Below, in pieces: positions 38,801 through 48,656 of a stretch of DNA of 64,000 nt. The stretch is taken from contig CM060202.1 in the NCBI GenBank assembly GCA_030562195.1, positions 22,368,317 to 22,432,316 of the forward strand, written 5' to 3'. Under the pieces are notes generated by a model. The model saw only the letters and a program-made list of their open reading frames with translations, did no database searches and was not told where the DNA came from. Position 1 is the stretch's first letter. Every line of letters begins with the position of its first letter. The DNA comes from Nipponacmea schrenckii. Taxonomy: Eukaryota; Mollusca; Gastropoda; Lottiidae. A program made the position numbers and the translations under genes.

Positions 38801-40386
38801 CAAAATCTGTGATAGAAATACAAGGTCAGGATTTAAATGAATCGCAACAAACTTTACCGGGAGATGTGGACAGACAAGATTCTCGACAGCCAAATTCTAG
38901 TGCTTTTAAAAATAGTTGGTTATCAGACGGTGATCGTGATTGTCAGACGCCAACTCAAGTTCGTCATGAAAGCCATTTTCAAACAACGAATCAATCCACC
39001 GAATCACATGACTATGATTCAGCCAATCAGCTTTTATCACGTGTCGAATTGATTGACACACTGACGTCAACAACAGACCGACTCGTCTTCAATCATCAAA
39101 TCATGGTGGAATCGACTGAAAATCCAAAGTGTCATCCTTCCAGGATTATGTTGTCCAGAGTGGAACTGGAGTCTGTTGATTCTGGTACTACTCACCTTCC
39201 AGATTCCAGCAGTTCTAAAGCTTCAAGACAGTCGTCTGCTCAAAGTCGGAATTCTGGGGCAGCATCAGGAACGAAAAATGAAGATCAAATTACTACAGGA
39301 TCCTCTTCTTTGACCCCTCGTTCTCACACAGAGGAGAGACCCCGATCAGAAAGCACACCTAGGTCACAGGATAGTGTACAGATGTCACATGATTTGAGAA
39401 TGTCACGTGATGAGGTACAAATGTCACATGATCATGATCAGTCACAAGATGATGCAAGAATGTCACATGATCAGTCACATGATGGTGCAAGAATGGCACA
39501 TGACCAGTCACATGACGAAGGTGTGGTAACCTGTAGAACAGATGACCTTGACACCTATTTCTCTCAAGGTCAAAACCGAAACCTAATTTATTCCATGTCT
39601 TCAGATGATTCTCAGCCATTCCAGTTTCGAGAGGGGTTGAAATTGGGAAGCCAAGATTTCCCGACATCCAGGACAGTAGAAGGGTACATCCAGACAGAAG
39701 CTCACAGTGATCGAACAACTGATAGTGGCCTAGAATCGGCAACGAAATCCTCTCAAGATGACAAAGAAACTTTTTCAATGTTTGATGACACAGCTGTAGA
39801 AAAAGCTTCAATACCGAATTTTTTCCCTGATTTTGGGGTAATGCAGGCGTCGATGAAAGCGCTGCAACTTGCAACGTCTGCAGCTGGGAAAGCTACCGAT
39901 TCTGAGAAGGTAAGGATAGGAATTAAAGAGATTTTAAAGTGTTTTAATTTGGTATGTGTATCAGGGATAAATGATAAAATGTATTTACACCATTCCAATT
40001 TTCAATCAGAAGAATTTTATGACACCACTATTTCAAACAGGTTAAGTATGATAAGCATTCAAGCAGATATAAAATCTCCTGACTCCCTTTAAAGTTTTGA
40101 TTTGATTAATTGACCTAGTTCCTGTGCACTTAAGATTTGTAATTTGTCATGTTCATGTCTCAAACATAAGAAATCAAGGATCTTAATTTAATAAACTTAT
40201 ATTGATTAACTTATTTTTTAGTTGACACCAAGGTCTGCCAATAAAGCTCAAGCAGCTTCTGAATTAGCAGCTAAAATAGCATCAAAGAGTAAGATAACAG
40301 CTGCTAAAACGAAATCCAGGCAGTTACCAACAGCAGATGAAGCTAGACGTATTGCGAAGATATTCGCAGCCAAGTTAAACAAATAG
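14814..40386 (+). CDS. C2CD3: C2 domain-containing protein 3, about 45 exons
   Basis: C2CD3 is a centriolar/basal-body protein that drives distal-appendage assembly and ciliogenesis. Exons: 14814?-14850, 15578-15773, 16009-16215, 16497-16573, 16763-16923, 17115-17349, 17609-17762, 18314-18449, 18669-18797, 19043-19225, 19366-19648, 20055-20259, 20569-20686, 20860-20978, 21214-21372, 21676-21858, 22222-22520, 22988-23114, 23331-23551, 24018-24104, 24533-24637, 25021-25094, 25256-25311, 26515-26649, 26907-27035, 27303-27397, 27624-27758, 28200-28256, 28518-28610, 30056-30157, 30538-30715, 30877-30996, 31307-31555, 33299-33439, 33709-33820, 34292-34450, 34717-34807, 35196-35413, 35633-35790, 36443-36494, 36819-36946, 37199-37255, 37478-37710, 37914-39909, 40222-40386. 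The protein is about 2,780 aa. It has an N-terminal C2CD3 domain ([10 protein letters not shown]), serial C2 domains ([69 protein letters not shown]) and a long disordered tail. It ends ARRIAKIF, as in vertebrates. The start codon is uncertain, and exons 13, 16 and 39 each need a one-base frame correction (see findings). Confidence 0.95.
15416..15546 (+). mobile_element. SINE family A, 5'-truncated
   Basis: Holds the 3' body ('CATTGCACACTGCATGGCGT') and tail ('GAGTAGAACGTAAAAATC', then CATTT), ending about 30 bp before the acceptor of C2CD3 exon 2. Confidence 0.75.
15885..15975 (+). mobile_element. SINE family A, 3' fragment
   Basis: Body and tail only ('TGCACCCTGCATGGTGTTGC', 'GAGTAGGACATAAAAC'), in C2CD3 intron 2. 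Confidence 0.75.
18870..18982 (+). mobile_element. SINE family A, 3' fragment
   Basis: 'TTGCACCCTGCATTGTGTTG' and a tail with 'AAACTCCATTCATTTCATTT', in the intron just before the RS-rich C2CD3 exon. Confidence 0.75.
21005..21200 (+). mobile_element. SINE family A, with B-box, degraded tail
   Basis: Starts with a B-box-like GGGTTCGATCCCT (about 21020) and runs through 'GGCATGGAAATAAACTGAGG'. It ends about 15 bp upstream of C2CD3 exon 15. Confidence 0.65.
21452..21640 (+). mobile_element. SINE family A fragment before C2CD3 exon 16
   Basis: 'AAGGCCCTGTGTGCTACAGG' through 'TTATTGCACACTGTATAATG'. It ends about 35 bp before the acceptor of the frame-disrupted exon 16. Confidence 0.65.
22748..23649. 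repeat. Pair of dispersed ~75-bp repeats
   Basis: 22748-22823 and 23576-23649 share 'GTCTGTAGTATT', 'CTATTAAGAGTTG.CTCCCAT' and 'AAGCCTAG.TTAAATGAT'. The copies flank C2CD3 exons 18 and 19. The family is unrecognised. Confidence 0.65.
24765..24825 (+). mobile_element. SINE family A tail
   Basis: 'GTAGCCCATAAGGTACAGAA', then GAGTAGGATGTAAAACTCC and CATTT, in C2CD3 intron 21. Confidence 0.7.
25673..26312. repeat. 45-bp minisatellite in C2CD3 intron 23
   Basis: About fourteen nearly identical 45-bp units (cores ATACAATGTCCTTTACTGTT and AATAAATCACATTG). One copy has lost a base near 25799. The unit is a multiple of three, which creates a 168-codon open frame (25823-26329) encoding eleven 15-residue repeats. 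The array lies wholly inside an intron whose flanking exons join in frame, so I do not call it a gene. Confidence 0.92.
27879..28090 (+). mobile_element. SINE-like family B, two tail copies in tandem
   Basis: Two successive segments ('GGCCAAAGACAAGCTGGA'... and 'AGTCAATGACCAGCTGGTAG'...) each end near 'GTTATCCTT.TAAA'. It looks like a tail duplication or two truncated insertions. Confidence 0.55.
28882..29980. mobile_element. 1.1-kb DNA element with 27-bp TIRs in C2CD3 intron 29
   Basis: The ends 28882-28908 and 29954-29980 are perfect reverse complements (CAAAGTAAATTGTCTGTTTT then ACAGGCC). Just inside both ends is 'GGAGCG'/'GCGCTC'-rich sequence. No transposase can be read in any frame; open frames at 28925, 29118 and 29242 have no recognisable family. 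No clear target-site duplication was seen. I call it a non-autonomous class II element. Confidence 0.75.
31716..32700. mobile_element. Interspersed repeat with ~295-bp internal units
   Basis: It begins with an inverted repeat, GATTTCACAATCT and AGATTGTGAAATC separated by two bases (about 31716-31743), then a T-rich run. About two and a half tandem units of roughly 295 bp follow. Each has 'CGCCATCTTGAATTGAAATT', 'TTTGAAATTTACAGTATAGA' and 'CAAGATGGCCGC'. It sits in C2CD3 intron 33 and has no coding potential that I recognise. Confidence 0.7.
33505..33591. repeat. 87-bp hairpin (inverted repeat)
   Basis: The left arm AAAACAGAACCTGAAACATG continues to CTCAG. The right arm is its near-perfect complement, about 30 bp, ending 'GGTTCTGTTTT'. 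The loop is about 25 bp. It lies in C2CD3 intron 34 and could be a tiny foldback element or a hairpin RNA. Confidence 0.8.
33873..34205 (+). mobile_element. SINE-like family B, longest copy
   Basis: A head with 'GGGTTAGAGTGTTGGTATCT' (weak A-box) and 'GGTAGCTGTTGGTTCCGATC' (B-box-like) is followed by a body with 'CTGTAAATGGGAACGGATAA'. The tail 'GTTGTTATCCTTGTAAAATA' is present with a second tail copy ending in TTTCTTTCTTT. It lies in C2CD3 intron 35 and gives the family's reading direction. Confidence 0.65.
34445..34710. repeat. ~43-bp minisatellite abutting C2CD3 exons 36 and 37
   Basis: About six units containing 'TTGTCTCCCTTGGTTAACC' and 'AATTGTGTTG'. The array starts at the exon 36 donor and ends at the exon 37 acceptor, so it is essentially the whole intron. 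Confidence 0.9.
34925..35070 (+). mobile_element. SINE family A, internal fragment
   Basis: 'AAAATAAACCGAGGTGCCAG', 'GTGCTATAAGTTGTGTACAA' and 'CTGTCCTGGCAAAATTTGAA' match the family A body. The copy is diverged. Confidence 0.55.
35463..35526 (+). mobile_element. SINE family A tail
   Basis: 'GAGTAGGAATGTAAAACTCC' followed by CATTT repeats, in C2CD3 intron 38. Confidence 0.7.
35820..36297. repeat. 40-bp minisatellite in C2CD3 intron 39
   Basis: About twelve 40-bp units (CTTCACAATGTCAAGCTATT plus ACAAACTTCATCTTATACAT) begin about 30 bp after the exon 39 donor. A unit length not divisible by three with no stops leaves all three forward frames open for 125-183 codons. I regard these frames as artefacts. 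Confidence 0.92.
37280..37390. repeat. Interspersed repeat shared with 56160-56295
   Basis: 'ATAAGGTATTCTACAGTAGA', 'AATATTCCATA' and 'AACTAACAGC' occur in the same order in the SLC6 intron at 56160-56295. The family is unrecognised and non-coding. Confidence 0.65.
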
Positions 40387-42035
40387 ATTATCCTGTATAG
40401 TCATCTAGGAAGCACCATGAAGCCCTGCCATAACTTAGGGCAAACTTGTTTTTATTTTATTATTTATTTTTTTTATCATTTATTCAAGAAATGACATTCT
40501 CTAAACAATCCAATGTATTTTGGGAGGGTAGGGTTTGATAGGGAGATAGGTAGGGGGAAAAGGGGGGGGGGGGGATACTGGTGATAACCTGAGCAATTTT
40601 TTTGATCAATAGATAATATATATTTATATTATATTGTTGGTAGTACTTGGCTTGATATGTTGTTAGAGAACAAAGTGTTGGATTCTATTTCTAAAAAGGG
40701 ATTCTGTAAATAAGTAGAAAGTATATATTATAAAGATAGTTTGTCCATACTATAGAGATATTATTTAGTATAAACTGTTTATTATATTTGATGGTAGGTA
40801 GCGAACTGAAGGGTTAATTCTAATGTTTTCTTGTTTAAAGGAACAGGTTCATTCTTCTATTATCTTGAATGTAAGTCAATAAACTTTATAAGTATTAGAA
40901 ATGTAGGAAAATTGCTTAATTCTTCCAAATATACCTGACCTAGGAATTTACTTTCTATGTTTATATATGTCAGAGTAACAGAACTTATTATCTAGTGTAG
41001 TAATATTCATAACAATACCTCCAATATTATACTTCCTCTTAGAATAAATACATAAGTTGGCCAACTTGGTCAAATATATTCATCAGTTGGACTTACATGG
41101 TATCATAAAGTAACAGAATCTCTAAAGACTAAGTAATTATTGAAAATGCTTCTAAGCATGTTTCCAAATAACTTGGTTTAATGGATAATTTTTAATATAA
41201 AGGGATTCTATCAAATAGTTTTGACATCAGGTAAGTCCACTGATGAACAAATTGGCCATGTTTAAAATTTCCTAGTCCTCCTAAGAGGTCACATACCTTT
41301 AAAGTGTCCTTGTTATTTTACTTCTAGCTTTTTTCCGTGTAGCCTTCAACATTGTGCCTTCAAGAGTGTGTCATTGTCAAAAACAAAGAGAGTGCCTCGA
41401 AATTGTCCATGAAGGAATTTTTTTCTGTGTCAAATAGGTTTACAATTTCATTTCATTATTTATTTTCCAGTCTCCATTGTAATCTAACGAAATTTTTCAT
41501 AAGGTTGCGTAATGGTGAAGCTAAAAGCTTATAACAGCCAATCATTGGTCACCCTCAAGCCAATCAGAATCAATTTTATAAGCGTAATCAGCAGTCTATT
41601 AATTTGTAATGATTACGAAAGTTGGATGGCTCTATTTTGAGTTACGCTATCCCATAATTCATAAACTGATTTTGCATGTTATGTTGAACAGACACAACAA
41701 TGGTATAAATCGCGATAAATTATAATAAAGACAGGAAAAAAAAGAAAGAAATTGTAATTGTAATCTAATTTTGATTATTAATTCTGGGTTGTATTGTAAT
41801 TTATTGAAACATTCTGTAACAAGACTATGTTTAATTTAAAGAGATTGTAAATAAAATTTTGTTAAAAGTGTAACCTTGACAGGGACAAACCTTTTGTTTG
41901 ACTTTTGTTCAAAACTGCTTTGTTTACAATATTGCTGGCATAATAGCTGTTTTTAATTCTATTAATTCCTACTCTGAATGGAAAATTATTAGAGCAGGAA
42001 AGACAATAAAGTGTATTTGTCTTCAGCTTCAGTTA
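40387..42035 (+). other. C2CD3 3' UTR and downstream region
   Basis: After the C2CD3 stop there is AT-rich sequence with a 13-14 base G run near 40561. Candidate poly(A) signals AATAAA lie at 40878-40883, 41724-41729, 41850-41855 and 42005-42010. Which one is used cannot be decided from sequence alone. A MITE copy lies at 41036-41300. Confidence 0.55.
41036..41300. mobile_element. Foldback MITE copy
   Basis: The left subterminal sequence is 'TTAGAATAAATACATAAGTT' and the right 'GACATCAGGTAAGTCCACTG' then 'CTAAGAGGTCACATACC'. This is the same arrangement as the copy at 7975-8275. Confidence 0.65.
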
Positions 42036-42129
42036 ACATGATGTCTTCATTGAATGGTGGAAATTACTTTAATGGAGATGTAGGTCGTTTTAAATTTAAT
42101 TATGGTTCATTCAGGTCATTGTTTATTTA

Positions 42130-42375
42130 GACTATTTTAAGGGACACAATCACTAAATATTGCTTATATTTTGGATTCTTTTTTATGATAATGACACCTG
42201 GTAAAACTAACTGAAAAATATATACTCATATTGACCAAGTTTAATAGATATATCATGTTATATAGAGATTCTATTCTTTAGTCATGACACCTGGTAAGTC
42301 TAACTGATTTACTCATATTGACCAAGTTTAAGAATATAAATTTCATGTTCATTCTAAGAGGTTGTATCCCTTTAG
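42130..42375. mobile_element. Foldback MITE copy with duplicated right arm
   Basis: 'ATGACACCTGGTAA' followed by 'TACTCATATTGACCAAGTTT' appears twice (about 42189 and 42281). The end reads 'TTCTAAGAGGTTGTATCCC'. It is related to 3300-3790 and 50757-51078. Confidence 0.6.
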
Positions 42376-42659
42376 AATTTGTGTTATTTTTATTTTCACT
42401 ATTAGATATTAAATTATGATATTTTAAAATTATTACCTTCATAATTTATGATGTTAAAGAGACAGGTTCGCCATTTTCTGTGGTTTATTTCAATCTTGTG
42501 ATTTCTGTAAATTCCCTTTAGAAGTACTGGAAATGTACAAAAATACTAAATATTTCACTTTCCCTTTTCTTTCTTTAGTGCAAAGAAAAGACTAGTTATC
42601 ATTACTATTCTGTAAACACATAGATTTGAAGGCTCTAAGTCTGGTGATGAGCAGTGAAT

Positions 42660-43310
42660 ACTTTTACTGCATAGATTAGCTACAGATATTACTGATTAGC
42701 TACAAATATTACTGATTAGCTACAAATATTACTGATTAGCTACAAATATTACTGATTAGCTACAAATATTACTGATTAGCTTAGCTAACAATTACTGATT
42801 ATCTTAGCTAACAATTACTGATTATCTTAGCTAACAATTACTGATAAGCTTAGCTAACAATTACTGATTAGCTTAGCTAACAATTACTGATTAGCTTAGC
42901 TAACAATTACTGATTAGCTTAGCTAACAATTACTGATAAGCTTAGCTCACAATTACTGATTAGCTTAGCTTACAATTACTGATTATCTTACGTAAGAATT
43001 ACTGATTATCTTAGCTTACAATTACTGATTATCTTACGTAAGAATTACTGATTATCTTACGTAAGAATTACTTATTATCTTAGCTAACAATTACTGATTA
43101 TCTTAGCTAAAAATTACTGATTATCTTAGCTAACAATTACTGATTATCTCAGCTAAAAATTACTGATTATCTTAGCTAACAATTACTGATTAGCTTAGCT
43201 AACAATTACTGATTAGCTTAACTAACAATTACTGATTATCTTAGCTAACAATTACTGATAAGCTTAGCTAACAATTACTGATTATCTTAGCTACAAAAAT
43301 TACCAATTAG
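42660..43310. repeat. Two adjoining minisatellites, 20- and 23-bp units
   Basis: Five copies of GATTAGCTACAAATATTACT pass into about 24 copies of a 23-bp unit, GATTAGCTTAGCTAACAATT plus ACT, with variants ATCTTAGC and TTACGTAAG. 'TTAGCTAA' and 'TTACGTAA' are self-complementary, so units can form short hairpins. Confidence 0.9.
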
Positions 43311-44867
43311 TCAAACAAATTATGAATCTTTAAGCTTGATATTGATTAAATGACGTTAGTGGTCTAAATACATTGTTGCTCTATGCTCCATTGCCTATTA
43401 GGCCAATGGAAAATTTAGAACACATACAAAAATGTCCAAGGTTTGATAAGCTTTGTTCTGTTGTTAAGAAATTGTTATTGTGACATGTGGGTATGTGAAA
43501 ATTAATACCCCTCACGTAACGGCACCTAGACATGACCCTGTTCAAAACAATTTCAGCATTCCTTTCTTCTTACTAGCCTCATGATAAAATCCAATTTTTG
43601 TGGTGGAAAACCGGTCCAAATAAATAATGTTCTTGATTTTGTGGTCTAGAAGTGTAATTGCTTACCATAGACAGTACACAGTTCTTGGGACAGGAGTTTT
43701 TAATCTTTTAATGACATGCGCATAATTAAGCTAATTAAATAATTATACCCCAAGTTAAGGGCCTAGATATTTAGACCAAAGCTGTATTTCTTACTTTGTA
43801 TTACTATAGCTGTGTATATTTATTTTAGTTTTGTATATTTAGTGAGAACAAAAGGATTGAAAAATTTTACAGTTTGCCTTTTGACTAAAAGTGGCCGAGG
43901 GAACACCGGGCAGAGGATATTAAAAGAACCTTAAAGCTATGGGCCAAAATGTAAAAGGGGCGCCATTAGGGCTGTCCTCAGTTCTAGTTTTGTATATTAA
44001 GTTTCTGTATATTTATGTATAGTATTTATTTGTATAATCTGTATATCCACATTGAAATATAATTGTTTTTTTTTTTAACTTTTTCAAATAAATATATTCT
44101 CATAAAATTTCTGAAATGAAAAATGGTTTTCAAAAAGTTTCAATCAAAATATATTTTTAAAAAATTCACCAGTAGGATTATTAGAGGGATAGTAAAAAAG
44201 TTTTTTAAACTGCTTAGTTTTAATGAAATTGCAAACACAAAATTTTAAGATATATAAAACTTTTTACAATCTCTTTAACTGAAACAAAATAGCAGTATTA
44301 AATAGAATAAATTTATTACATTATTTGTTTTTTTTAAATCATTGGCATACACACTAGTCTCTAACACCCAGTGACATTTAGTAATAGCTGTAAAACACTG
44401 AGACTGGATGATAGTGTCAGTGTCATGTTGCTGTATTCTGTTATAAAATCTGTTTGATATTGGACCATCAATTGTATTATTACATCTGTATTGTATTTAC
44501 TATTTATATATAGCTCCAAATAAAATAATAAATCACAAATATTATCCTATAGGCTGACTTTAATTGGACAGGTTTGTAATTATATTGTCCAATTCCATCT
44601 TTGTCTCTGAAAAGGAGATTTTTAGGTGTCCAGAATTACCAGCTTTTGAAAGTAAAATTTACCACTACACCATTGTTATTTAGTTGTGCTAATTATTATA
44701 AGTGTTAACAGCTCACTGTTAAAATTTAACACTTCAAATCACATGATAAGAATTATCAACCTTTGCACCATTTATATTTGTATTTGCTAAAATATAACCC
44801 AGTCAATCAATGTATTCTGTCATACAGCAGAAAGTGACTATTACAGTCAAAGTAATAGACAGTCTGT
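43311..44867. other. AT-rich spacer, no gene seen
   Basis: No exon, RNA gene or named repeat can be supported here. It lies between the C2CD3 3' region and the SLC6 upstream region. Confidence 0.5.
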
Positions 44868-45004
44868 ACTAGCTTGACATTGGTTGAGATGTGGACAGTC
44901 TGTACTAGCTTGACATTGGTTGAGATGTGGACAGTCTTGTACTAGCTTGACATTGGTTGAGATGTGGACAGTCTGTACTAGCTTGACATTGGTTGAGATG
45001 AGGT
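44868..45004. repeat. 36-bp tandem repeat
   Basis: Four copies of a unit containing GACAGTCTGTACTAGCTTGA and CATTGGTTGAGATG. Confidence 0.9.
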
Positions 45005-45394
45005 CAGTGAAGCAAACCCAGGCTTTAACAAGTGTGTTACTTGGTTAGGCTCATAATGTCATTTTAGGTCATTCTCTATTGTCGAGGTGACCCACAGTTT
45101 AAACTTGGATTTGCTGACCCGAATTATGTAAAAATATCACTTACTAAACAAAATTGTTTATCAAATACCTTAAAGGGATTGTATACAGGTTTATAAATGT
45201 GTGTCAGGAACACTGGAATCATTATTTGTACCTTTCCAATTCCAATCGGACGTCTGGTTCCTGTAATTCCACTACAAATAAGTGTTTGATGACGTAATCA
45301 CAAAATTTGTCATTCTTTAGGCCCTATGCGATAATCACATCATTAAATGCTTACTTTGAGTGGAGTTGCAGGAACCACAGATATCTAATTGGAA

Positions 45395-45745
45395 TGGTGC
45401 ATAGAGATGCTTCCTCACTACCCTGAAGGTCCAGAGGTTTAATCCCAGCAAAAGTTGAGATGAACTTTCGGATTTTCAACCCTGGTTCTCCCATCCCCAT
45501 GTCAGTAATGCAGGATGGAGGGACTGGCATGGAAAAGGCGTCTAGTGGAATAGAACAATACACTTTGACCCCGTGTGCTATATACAGGCTTTTCATTTTA
45601 ATGATCTCTTGATAGGCTATATCTGGAAAGGCTGATGCCTCTGTCTTGGGGAAATTGTCATCATAGAACCCTGCATGGTATTGCCTGTCTTCATAAGCCC
45701 ATTAGGTGTAAAAGAGTAGGACGTAAAACTCCATTTAATTTCCAT
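45395..45745 (+). mobile_element. SINE family A, near full length
   Basis: It starts in the tRNA-like half ('GGTCCAGAGGTTTAATCCCA', B-box). It runs through 'AATGCAGGATGGAGGGACTG' and the 'CCTGCATGGTATTGCCTGTC' body to the tail 'GAGTAGGACGTAAAACTCC'. With 4088-4430 it defines the family. Confidence 0.75.
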
Positions 45746-45967
45746 ACACAAAGTTTAGGAAACCTATCTTCTTCTCTGTTGTACAAGAACCAATTCAATT
45801 GTTGGTTGCGAACGTTCTGCAACAGATTCAGATTTACAGAAGCAGCTGAGGAATACAACATAGTATAACAACAGACTTTGTTAATAATTCAGTTTGATGA
45901 ACTAAGTTCCTGCAAGAGATGTATGTATATCAGGCTTAACTTATATAATCACTTTTATAACACACCC

Positions 45968-46030
45968 CATCTTTATTAGCCCATACGGAGCAGAAGAGTA
46001 CGACTAAAACTCCATTCATTTCATTTCATT
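45968..46030 (+). mobile_element. SINE family A tail
   Basis: 'CATCTTTATTAGCCCATACG' then 'GAGTACGACTAAAACTCC' and CATTT. Confidence 0.7.
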
Positions 46031-46274
46031 TTTTCCATTACCTACTGGGTTATATAACTTATAAATTGTAACTTTTTTTTCGTCTTGCCCCGTTTATAAT
46101 TTTATGTAATGTCATTTAAATTTAAAATTGCGTGTCCAGTAAGTTTACGTTTAAATTATTCAAAAGTCAACCGAAATCTTGATAAAATATTGTTTGTGAA
46201 AAAATCTGTGGATGTTTCTCTATCTCTTCATCTTGAAATCTGTATAACTTTAAATCGGTTCACTGCCATTTAAA

Positions 46275-47150
46275 GTACGCGGTCTAATAGGCACATCTCA
46301 GCATAGGTACAGTGAATTAGGCACACTCACATCTCACCCACAGCCTTAATAGGCACACTAACATTCGGCACAGTGTTATTTAGGAACAGTTACTTAGGAA
46401 CACCTTCAATTAGGCACATATTCAATAAGGCTCACCTTTAAGTAGGCGACATATTCAATTAGGCACATATCAATTAGGCACACTCATATTCGGTGTTATG
46501 CTGGCATATGACCATCACACGCTGAAGTAAGGAAAAAGCGAGATTAGGTCTATACTTCATTGTGGAAGAAAGGAAGGGATAGTTGCACCAAATCCAACCT
46601 AGCCTCAATTCTAAACATTGGAAAAGGTTAAACATAATTTCAGTTACGAAGTTGTAGGCTACTAGTGACAAAATTACGAAAACGTAGGCACAGGAGGTAT
46701 AAGTTTTGAGTTCTATTTGAATAAAGAAAATGAGTTTTATAACCAAATTTTCATTGTCAGGTGTCAGGACCGCTTGATCTTCCTTACATCAAAATGACTC
46801 CATACTTTTACTAGGTGACAGAATGTACCTAACCTAAAGTCTGCAGTAGCAAAAATGAATGTGTGCCTAATTGAAGGCTTGCCTAAAAAAAGCTGTGCCT
46901 AATTGAAAGTATGCCTAAATCACTGAGCCTAAATGAAAGGTTGCCGAATTTTAGAATGACCAAAAAGAGGGTGCCTAATTGAGTATGTGCCTAATTGAAA
47001 GCGTGCCTAAATCGCTGTGCCTAAATAAAATGCGCTTCTGACCGTGTGCCTAAATAAAGTGTACCCAAATAACGCTGTTCCTAAATGACATGTGCTTATC
47101 TGACCGTATGGCTAAAATAAGTGTGCCTAAAGTACTGAGTCTAAATGACT
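46275..47150. repeat. Inverted array of a degenerate 'GTGCCTAAT' motif
   Basis: 46288-46495 holds about twelve AGGCACA-type motifs ('ATTAGGCACA'). 46860-47130 holds about fifteen in the opposite orientation ('GTGCCTAATTGAAA', 'GTGCCTAAATAA'). About 360 bp of unique-looking sequence lies between. It is a large imperfect foldback. Confidence 0.75.
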
Positions 47151-47639
47151 GTTTACCCTTGAAAGCGCCCTGTAACATTTCGGAATAAAAAAGAAAGTTC
47201 GCACCTTGTATGTCTATAATTAATTAAAACAAAATGTGTTAAGAATGGACAGATTAAATATTGCATTAAATATTACTGACTTGTAAAATTTTCAAGGTTG
47301 CCCCCGGTTTCCAGACGGTAGCCGTAGACCGGTGGGGGTTCTACTACTAGTACTACTGCAGAACTCGTCATGCATGTATGCACTCATTAAGCCCCACTGT
47401 GAGTTGTCATTGCAGAGTAATTAAGACAAACCTACGCAATTAAAACCACGTGTGTAACATTTGGTTGAGATATTATTTATTAATTTATATTAGGAGTAAA
47501 TATTGATATTATATTGTTTATTAACGGTATCTATTTCACCCACGTGACTAACTTAATTCATAAATCAACCAATCTTTTCGTTTCCTTTTCTACAATAACA
47601 CAGCGCGTGCGATCCCAAATTTGTTACAACTCATTCATA

Positions 47640-47721
47640 GCTTTACCGTAATCGTCTATCTGTTAGCGGATTTTTCCACATTTTTCACGATTTTTACACG
47701 AAAACTTACAAATTTGGAACG
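47640..47721 (+). promoter_or_regulatory. Putative non-coding first exon and promoter of the SLC6 gene
   Basis: A GC-richer island ('AACACAGCGCGTGCGATCCC' at about 47600) is followed by a segment without ATG that ends in a strong donor, GGAACG then GTAAGT (exon end 47721). The SLC6 start-codon exon at 53006 begins with an acceptor and 24 untranslated bases, so an upstream leader exon is required. This is the best candidate I see. Confidence 0.4.
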
Positions 47722-48656
47722 GTAAGTGACCAATTTATCAATAAAAGTAACAAAGTTAATGTCCGATCGCAGTTTTCATTCAGAATTTAACGTTTAGAAC
47801 GGTTTTTGTAAAGATATAACAAGAAACGTGTGTTGTGTGTGTGGCACTTTCGTTGGCAAGTAATGTGATACACGTTTCACTAAATATATGTAGTACACAT
47901 CACAATTCCACGAGTAGAAAATGGTAAAATAATTCTCACCACTATTTTGAAAGAAATAATGTGGGGTTGAAATTTTACGTGGGTTGTAAGAACTGCATAC
48001 AAAAAGTGTACGGTATATTTATATCAAACTATATTGGCATTGCTATAGTATTGAATGCAAAGTCTCTAATTATTTCAATTTTTTGCCCGTGTTTCCTTCT
48101 CTTAATCTGTTTTTGTGACCCAGTTTAACAGAACCGGGTCAATTTCAGGTGTAAAGGCAGTTAAAAATACACAAGAATATATAAAAAATAGAATGTGCCA
48201 AAGAGAATATAATTTATAGTAATGTTGTTATTTTACTTTTTGAGAGACCTCACCTTCTTTTGGCACCAGGTGAATAGGATTCCTAAATTTCTCATGAATT
48301 TATTTCTGATATGGCATTGATGAATCATGAAAATATGCCAAGATTTCCTGGAATTTGGAATGGTGATGCAATGAATCATAGAGTAGTTTTGATGCCATTT
48401 TGACCAAAGCCAGAATGTCAGGTACCATTTTTTTGGGTCCATTTTAATATTAATTCATGAACCCATTGGAATTATTGAAAAAAAATGTATAAAATTCAAC
48501 AGTATGGTACTACACAATCACTATTGGTTGAAACAGGGCTGTTAATTTTGATCTTATTACCAGACATGATTGATCAGAATCTGAAATGTCTGAGAACCCC
48601 TGTAACACTCTCAAATTGCTAAAAAAAGTTGAAGCCTATTTTACTTTTTATGTACC

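Noticed and set aside
39359..39998. 171- and 81-codon minus-strand ORFs
   Set aside because: They are shadows of the long C2CD3 exon 44, whose plus frame fits the family and splices correctly.
42660..43310. CRISPR-like regular repeat
   Set aside because: The units are contiguous with no unique spacers, and the genome is eukaryotic.
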